Of a DNA stretch of 64,000 nt, positions 59,901-64,000 are shown in pieces. The notes beneath the pieces are model-generated. The model made no database searches. It was given only the letters and a program-made list of their open reading frames with translations, and was not told the DNA's origin. The position numbers and the translations under genes are program-made. Source of the DNA: Glandiceps talaboti (taxonomy: Eukaryota > Hemichordata > Enteropneusta > Spengelidae); NCBI RefSeq assembly GCF_964340395.1, contig NC_135553.1, positions 14,795,001 through 14,859,000 of the forward strand, in the 5' to 3' direction. The stretch's first letter is position 1; every line of letters starts with the position of its first letter.

Positions 59901-62900
59901 TTGCTGTTCTAGCAGTGGTCCACTGTTGCATCATGGGACTTAGCAGATATACATATGTATTAGATGTACAATGAATATTTATGATGCTTAACTGCTTATT
60001 TACCTTCAGATAGTCATGAGCATTCATTACTCATCTAATGCATATGCATTTGGGAGAGTGGATGTAAAGGGGGAGGGGGGTAATGAGGGGATTTGGGGCT
60101 TTCTTGTCTATGGTAGTCTGTATGCCTGTAAATCTACCATTTGGATGGGGGTGGGGGTTGGTGGTGGAATGGGGGGGGGGGGGTGAGGCAACTTTGGGCT
60201 TTTTTATCAATGGCAAGTAAAGCTACCATGTGGCACTACATGGTGTATACATTGAAATTGGGGGAGGGGGAGAATAAGAGGCAGCATGGTGGGGGGGGGG
60301 GGGGTAATATTAGGGTTTTCTTACCTATAGCTTGTCTATACGCCTGTATAGCTGCTGATGTATTTTTCATTTCCATATATTCATGTCCCATCAATGTCCA
60401 GGCTGCTAGGTATTGTGGATTTAGCTTTAGAGCCCTTTGGAAATACAACACTGCTTTCTCATGTTGAGATCTTAAACTGTAGAAATTACCTAAAAGATAT
60501 TAAATACAGGGGTAAAGCAACTTACAATTTTATAGTTTACAAACTGAAGTAGCAATGGCATGGAGCAGCATTGTTACTTACCAATAACATGGAGCAGCTT
60601 TGTTACTTACCAATGACATGGAGCAGCTTTGTTTCTTATCTATGACATGGAGCAACTTTGTTTCTTAGCAATGACATAGAGCAGCTTTGTTACTTACCAA
60701 TGACATGGAGCAGCTTTGTTACTTACCTATGGCATGGAGCAGCTTTGTTACTTACCAATGACATGGAACAGCGTTGTTACTTTATACCAATGACATGGAG
60801 CAGCTTTGTTACTTACCAATGACATGGAGCAGCTTTGTTACTTATCTATGACATAGAGCAGCGTTGTTACTTACCTATGACATGGAGCAGTTTTGTTACT
60901 TACCAATGACATGGAGCAGCTTTGTTACTTACCAATGACATGGAGCAGCTTTGTTACTTACCTATGACATGGAGCAGCTTTGTTACTTACCAATGACATG
61001 GAGCAGCGTTGTTACTTACCAATGACACGGAGCAGCGTTGTTACATACCAATGACATGGAGCAGCATTGTTACTTACCAATGACATGGAGCAGCTTTGTT
61101 ACTTACCAATAACATGGAGCAGCGTTGTTACTTGCCAATGACATGGAGCAGCGTTGTTACTTACCAATAACATGGAGCAGCGTTGTTACTTATCAATGAC
61201 ATGGAGCAGCTTTGTTACTTATCTATGACATAGAGCAGCGTTGTTACTTACCAATAACATGGAGCAGTGTTGTTACTTACCAATGATGTGGAGCAGCATT
61301 GTTACTTACCAATGACATGGAGCAGCTTTGTTACTTACCAATGACATGGAGCAGCACTGTTACTTACCAATGACATGGAGCAGCGTTGTTACTTACCAAT
61401 GACATGGAGCAGCTTTGTTACTTACCAATGACATGGAGCAGCATTGTTACTTACCTATGACATGTGCCGTTTCCACTCTATACTTGTCAATTTCAACACA
61501 TTTGTGAGCAAGATAGCCTAGTTCTGGCTTCATTTCCTGTAAAACACCAAAGAAATGAGCATCAAATGAAAACTGTACACAGTGAAACATCAATGATTTC
61601 AAATCTGTGACTCAAACTTTTGATCCAAAATTCACATCAATAATTGGTTGGATAATAAGTCATATTCCTATCATCCTATTTCTCGTTACTAGCATGGGTG
61701 GAACTCGCCTCCCCCCCCCCCCCATCCCCCATAGCTACCACTTGCCTTGGTAATAGGACGACAAACAGGAAATTGAGAATACAGCGCCCTCACTCAAATT
61801 GGAGTATCATCACCTCATAATACCATTTCGTAAAAGCTTTGTCCCTTGGTAGTGTAAATCAGAGATGTTTTTCATATTGTTCTGACATCGAGGAAAGCAG
61901 CAGTGCTCTGTGATTAACTTAGTAACCTATACCATGTATACCCCCAAGGTACAGACAGACAGGAAGTAGAGCGCCACCATGGCAAAGTTTGGAAAGGCCT
62001 ATTGGTTGTTTGGACAACTATTAGTGAGGATGGACCCCTGCACTCATATATGCATTGGTACATGGTGATCAACTGCTAGTATAGAGGGACCCCCTCCCCC
62101 CCCCCCCCTGCCATGCCTAAAGTCCTAGTTTGTCAATGATAATGGGACTCCCTGAAAAAGAACTGCTATATCATAGGAAGTACCTAAATGTATGAGGTAG
62201 ATGCACATACCTTAACATAGAGTAAATTAGAATAAATATCCATGTTGTCTAGCATATATGGGTCTGCCTCTTGCAGTTCAGAAAATAAGGGGACAGCAAT
62301 ATCTGCATCTGTAAAAAGAAGGAAATGCCAAATTCTGGTTTATGTACTTACGGCGATTTCACAGGCAAGGGTTGCAAGAGGGTGCACCTCAGTTAACAAA
62401 GTGATGGCTATAACTTTTGTAATGGCTGCTGATAGTATGGCAATGCAGGAAACATTGAATAAATATAGGCTGTATTACATGTACATCCACCAGCATTACA
62501 GAGTTTAGGTAGGTGCTTATTATTGGAAGTGCAAGAGGAACAACACAGACCATATTTTAAACTAAAAGTGCTTCCTTGGTTTAGCTATCCACTACAGAAG
62601 GCAGAATTGAAGCCTAACAGAATACAAATGAATAGAGAACACTTTTTGACAATAAACAGACTGGCAAACTTTGATAAAAGTTATGTGCGTGCACATGCAC
62701 GCACACACACGCACATACACATGCACGCTCATACACACAGGGACACACAGTGGTGACACAGACACCACATCAAAATATAGCCTTCCTTTGGACACTAAGG
62801 ATAGCTTTCCTAACTCAACCGTAGTTACGGTACTTTGAATTCAACACCAGAAGTGATTTCCCTGCTGGCTTAATTTACGCACAATAGTTTCAGCTAAACA

Positions 62901-63194
62901 AACAAGTTCACAATAGGTTTACAACCAAACTACATGCATTCACTCCTACTTGGTATAGGACAATTCACAATTTCCGAACTTTTTACACTTTACAAAACAG
63001 CACTCACAGTACTAACCTCTCATATTATGAGTGGCAATTGCTATTTCAGCCTTTACATACACACTTTTGTAGAAGCCCATTTCCTTCAAATCATTGTACC
63101 TCCTCAAAGCCTCTTCATTCATTTGTAGTTCAAGGTAGGTGTGCGCTAGGAAGAATTCTTTGATCCAATGAGTGGGCAGGGACAGTGACATCAA
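55161..63194 (-). CDS. CDC23: CDC23/APC8, anaphase-promoting complex TPR subunit (last nine exons; N-terminal exons off the right edge)
   Basis: Exons in transcript order are 63017-63194, 62211-62308, 61455-61536, 60325-60489, 59022-59130, 57962-58099, 57099-57177, 56092-56208 and 55161-55325. All borders are AG/GT and phases agree, giving 376 residues, roughly the C-terminal 60% of a family protein of about 600. Diagnostic stretches include [69 protein letters not shown] and [18 protein letters not shown], all TPR helices, and the terminal LSVTP. CDC23 is a scaffold TPR subunit of the APC/C ubiquitin ligase that triggers anaphase. No disabling change is seen. Three introns contain repeats that include the 5' splice site. 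Confidence 0.96.
55715..56030. repeat. Degenerate minisatellite in last CDC23 intron
   Basis: Around 17 variable copies of a unit near 17 bases (GAGTTGGTTGTCATGGT). Confidence 0.85.
56846..57012. repeat. (GACA)n microsatellite in CDC23 intron
   Basis: About 160 bases of CAGA/GACA tetranucleotide with interruptions such as CATACTGA. Confidence 0.95.
57228..57698. mobile_element. Foldback MITE of the CAATCTGATTAAAATC family in CDC23 intron
   Basis: The left arm starts CAATCTGATTATAATCTGAT and the right arm ends ATTAATTAGATTA; about 115 bases of each arm pair (for example CACAATACCATAGG against CCTATGGTATTGTG). TCATTTCT occurs on both sides as a worn target duplication. The right end and its flank, about 67 bases starting CATCGGATATTAATTAGATT, are tandemly duplicated to about 57812. 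Confidence 0.7.
58289..58382. mobile_element. Short CGAGTATAAAGTTGGC MITE in CDC23 intron
   Basis: CGAGTATAAAGTTGGC at the left is inverted as GCCAACTTTATACTTG at the right, with TCAGATTCAGATT against AATCTGAATTTGA inside; 94 bases in all. Confidence 0.8.
58494..58857 (-). mobile_element. tRNA-headed SINE with L2-like tail
   Basis: On the minus strand the head contains TGGTTAGCGTGACCGGCTTG and GGTTCGAGCCCCG (pol III boxes A and B), then a body with CTTGGGCAAGATTTGAACC and ACTGGGGACCTGGTAGGA, and a 3' end AAAGCGCTATATAAGAAACC plus an (ATT)n tail like that of L2/CR1 elements. It is about 360 bases, apparently complete, in a CDC23 intron in sense with the gene. Confidence 0.85.
59327..59433. 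repeat. 30-bp minisatellite in CDC23 intron
   Basis: Nearly four tandem copies of ACACAACACTATGGGTAAAT plus ACAGAACTGG. Confidence 0.9.
60060..60324. repeat. G-run repeat including degenerate copies of a CDC23 5' splice-site region
   Basis: Three G-runs (about 60069, 60172, 60291) are each followed by sequence similar to the border of exon 60325-60489: the true border reads TTTTCTTACCTATAGCTTG and GCCTGTATAGCTG, while 60100-60145 reads CTTTCTTGTCTATGGTAG and GCCTGTAAATCTA. On the minus strand the runs are poly-C just inside the intron. Confidence 0.5.
60551..61454. repeat. 29-bp minisatellite made of a CDC23 5' splice site
   Basis: About 31 tandem units. On the minus (sense) strand each reads CATGTCATTGGTAAGTAAC followed by AAAGCTGCTC. 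The genuine exon end is CATGTCATAG with the intron starting GTAAGTAAC, so every unit carries a copy of the exon end and a near-consensus donor. The array fills the 5' end of the intron. Confidence 0.95.
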
Positions 63195-63394
63195 CTGAAA
63201 CATGAAGACATAGAAGTCTACATAACGAAATCATAGAAATTTAAACCCCCCACACGCTAGAATAGACTAACCCATACATGAATGCATTCCATCTATAAGT
63301 ACTTGTTAAACTATACACCCAGAATTCAACCACTGCAAGGGAGTGGTGTCTGAGAAAGAGCTCACCTCTAACTTTGAGTAAAAGTTCCAATGAA

Positions 63395-64000
63395 AGTGAG
63401 ACACAACACTACACTTCAAATTGTGTGCAGGAGTGTTTCATACCCAATACTTACCATAACATTGTCAGACACAACACTGTAGCTTAAACTGTGTGTAGGA
63501 GTATTTCATACCCAATACCTACCATAACATTGTCAGACACTACACTATAGTTTAAACTGTGTGTAGAAGTGTTTCATAGCCAATACTTACCATAACATTG
63601 TCAGACACTACACTATAGTTTACACTGTGTGTAGAAGTGTTTCATATCCAATACTTACCATAACATTGTCAGCCACAACACTATAGTTTAAACTGTGTAG
63701 GAGTGTATCATACCCAATACCTACCATAACATTGTCAGACACTACACTATAGTTTAAACTGTGTGTAGAAGTGTTTCATAGCCAATACTTACCATAACAT
63801 TGTCAGCCACAACACTGTAGCTTAAACTGTGTGTAGAAGTGTTTGGTACCCAATACTTACCATAACATTGTCAGACACAACACTATAGTTTAAACTGTGT
63901 GTAGAAGTGTTTCATACCCAATACTTACCATAACATTGTCAGACACAACACTATAGTTTAAACTGTGTGTAGAAGTGTTTCATAGCCAATACTTACCATA
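63395..64000. repeat. 68-bp minisatellite made of a CDC23 5' splice site, running off the window
   Basis: About nine units with exact 68-base spacing in the last copies. On the sense (minus) strand each contains GTGTCTGACAATGTTATG followed by GTAAGTATTGG, that is codons VSDNVM and a splice donor. The exon that precedes 63194 in CDC23 should end in just such residues (phase 0), so the units are copies of that exon end and donor. Confidence 0.9.

Noticed and set aside
60551-61454. Regular repeats resembling a CRISPR array
   Set aside because: Units are contiguous 29-mers without unique spacers, in an intron of an animal gene.

Overview
The window looks like genomic DNA of an invertebrate animal. 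Coding sequence is sparse and split into short exons with canonical GT/AG borders, AT-rich intergenic DNA is full of decayed LINEs, a tRNA-headed SINE, foldback MITEs, minisatellites and one Ty3/gypsy-type LTR element, and the only housekeeping gene (CDC23/APC8, ending in the same -VTP residues as the vertebrate protein) has an animal-type exon structure. An invertebrate deuterostome (cephalochordate or hemichordate) fits best; that is inference and the species is not fixed by anything I can read.

Layout. (1) 1-19.84 kb is copy 1 of a segmental duplication: LINE 3' end, exons 2-4 of a WSCD-like sulfotransferase (gene A, 2423-11141), a mobile-element belt (11.3-18.4 kb) and a truncated sulfotransferase first exon (18678-18789). 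(2) 19.84-34.13 kb is unduplicated: exons 2-4 of gene B (21842-24536), then two successive candidate first exons (26791-27016 and 31275-31516), then the body of the LINE whose 3' end also opens the window. (3) 34.13-53.44 kb is copy 2: the same LINE end, gene C exons 2-4 (35927-42172), the same mobile-element belt, interrupted at 45524-50957 by a very young LTR retrotransposon, and an orphan copy of the truncated first exon (52726-52837). (4) 53.44-64 kb is a different neighbourhood: the last nine exons of CDC23 on the minus strand (63194 down to 55161), with minisatellites, a SINE and MITEs in its introns.

How it fits together. The sulfotransferases are a tandem cluster produced by duplicating an exons-2-4-plus-repeats block. 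First exons (signal anchor and stem) and catalytic exons have been reshuffled, so that some first exons are orphaned, one class is truncated next to a LINE fragment, and gene C has two to choose from. Between genes A and C, exon 3 carries far more amino-acid changes than silent changes while the adjoining intron is almost unchanged.

The two most unusual structures are: (a) the LTR element 45524-50957, whose single long ORF fuses Gag to integrase and then to a C-terminal PHD finger with no protease, reverse transcriptase or RNase H, between identical LTRs with a readable tRNA-Ser(GCT)-type primer site; and (b) CDC23 introns that begin with tandem repeats of their own exon-end/5' splice site, giving dozens of decoy splice donors.
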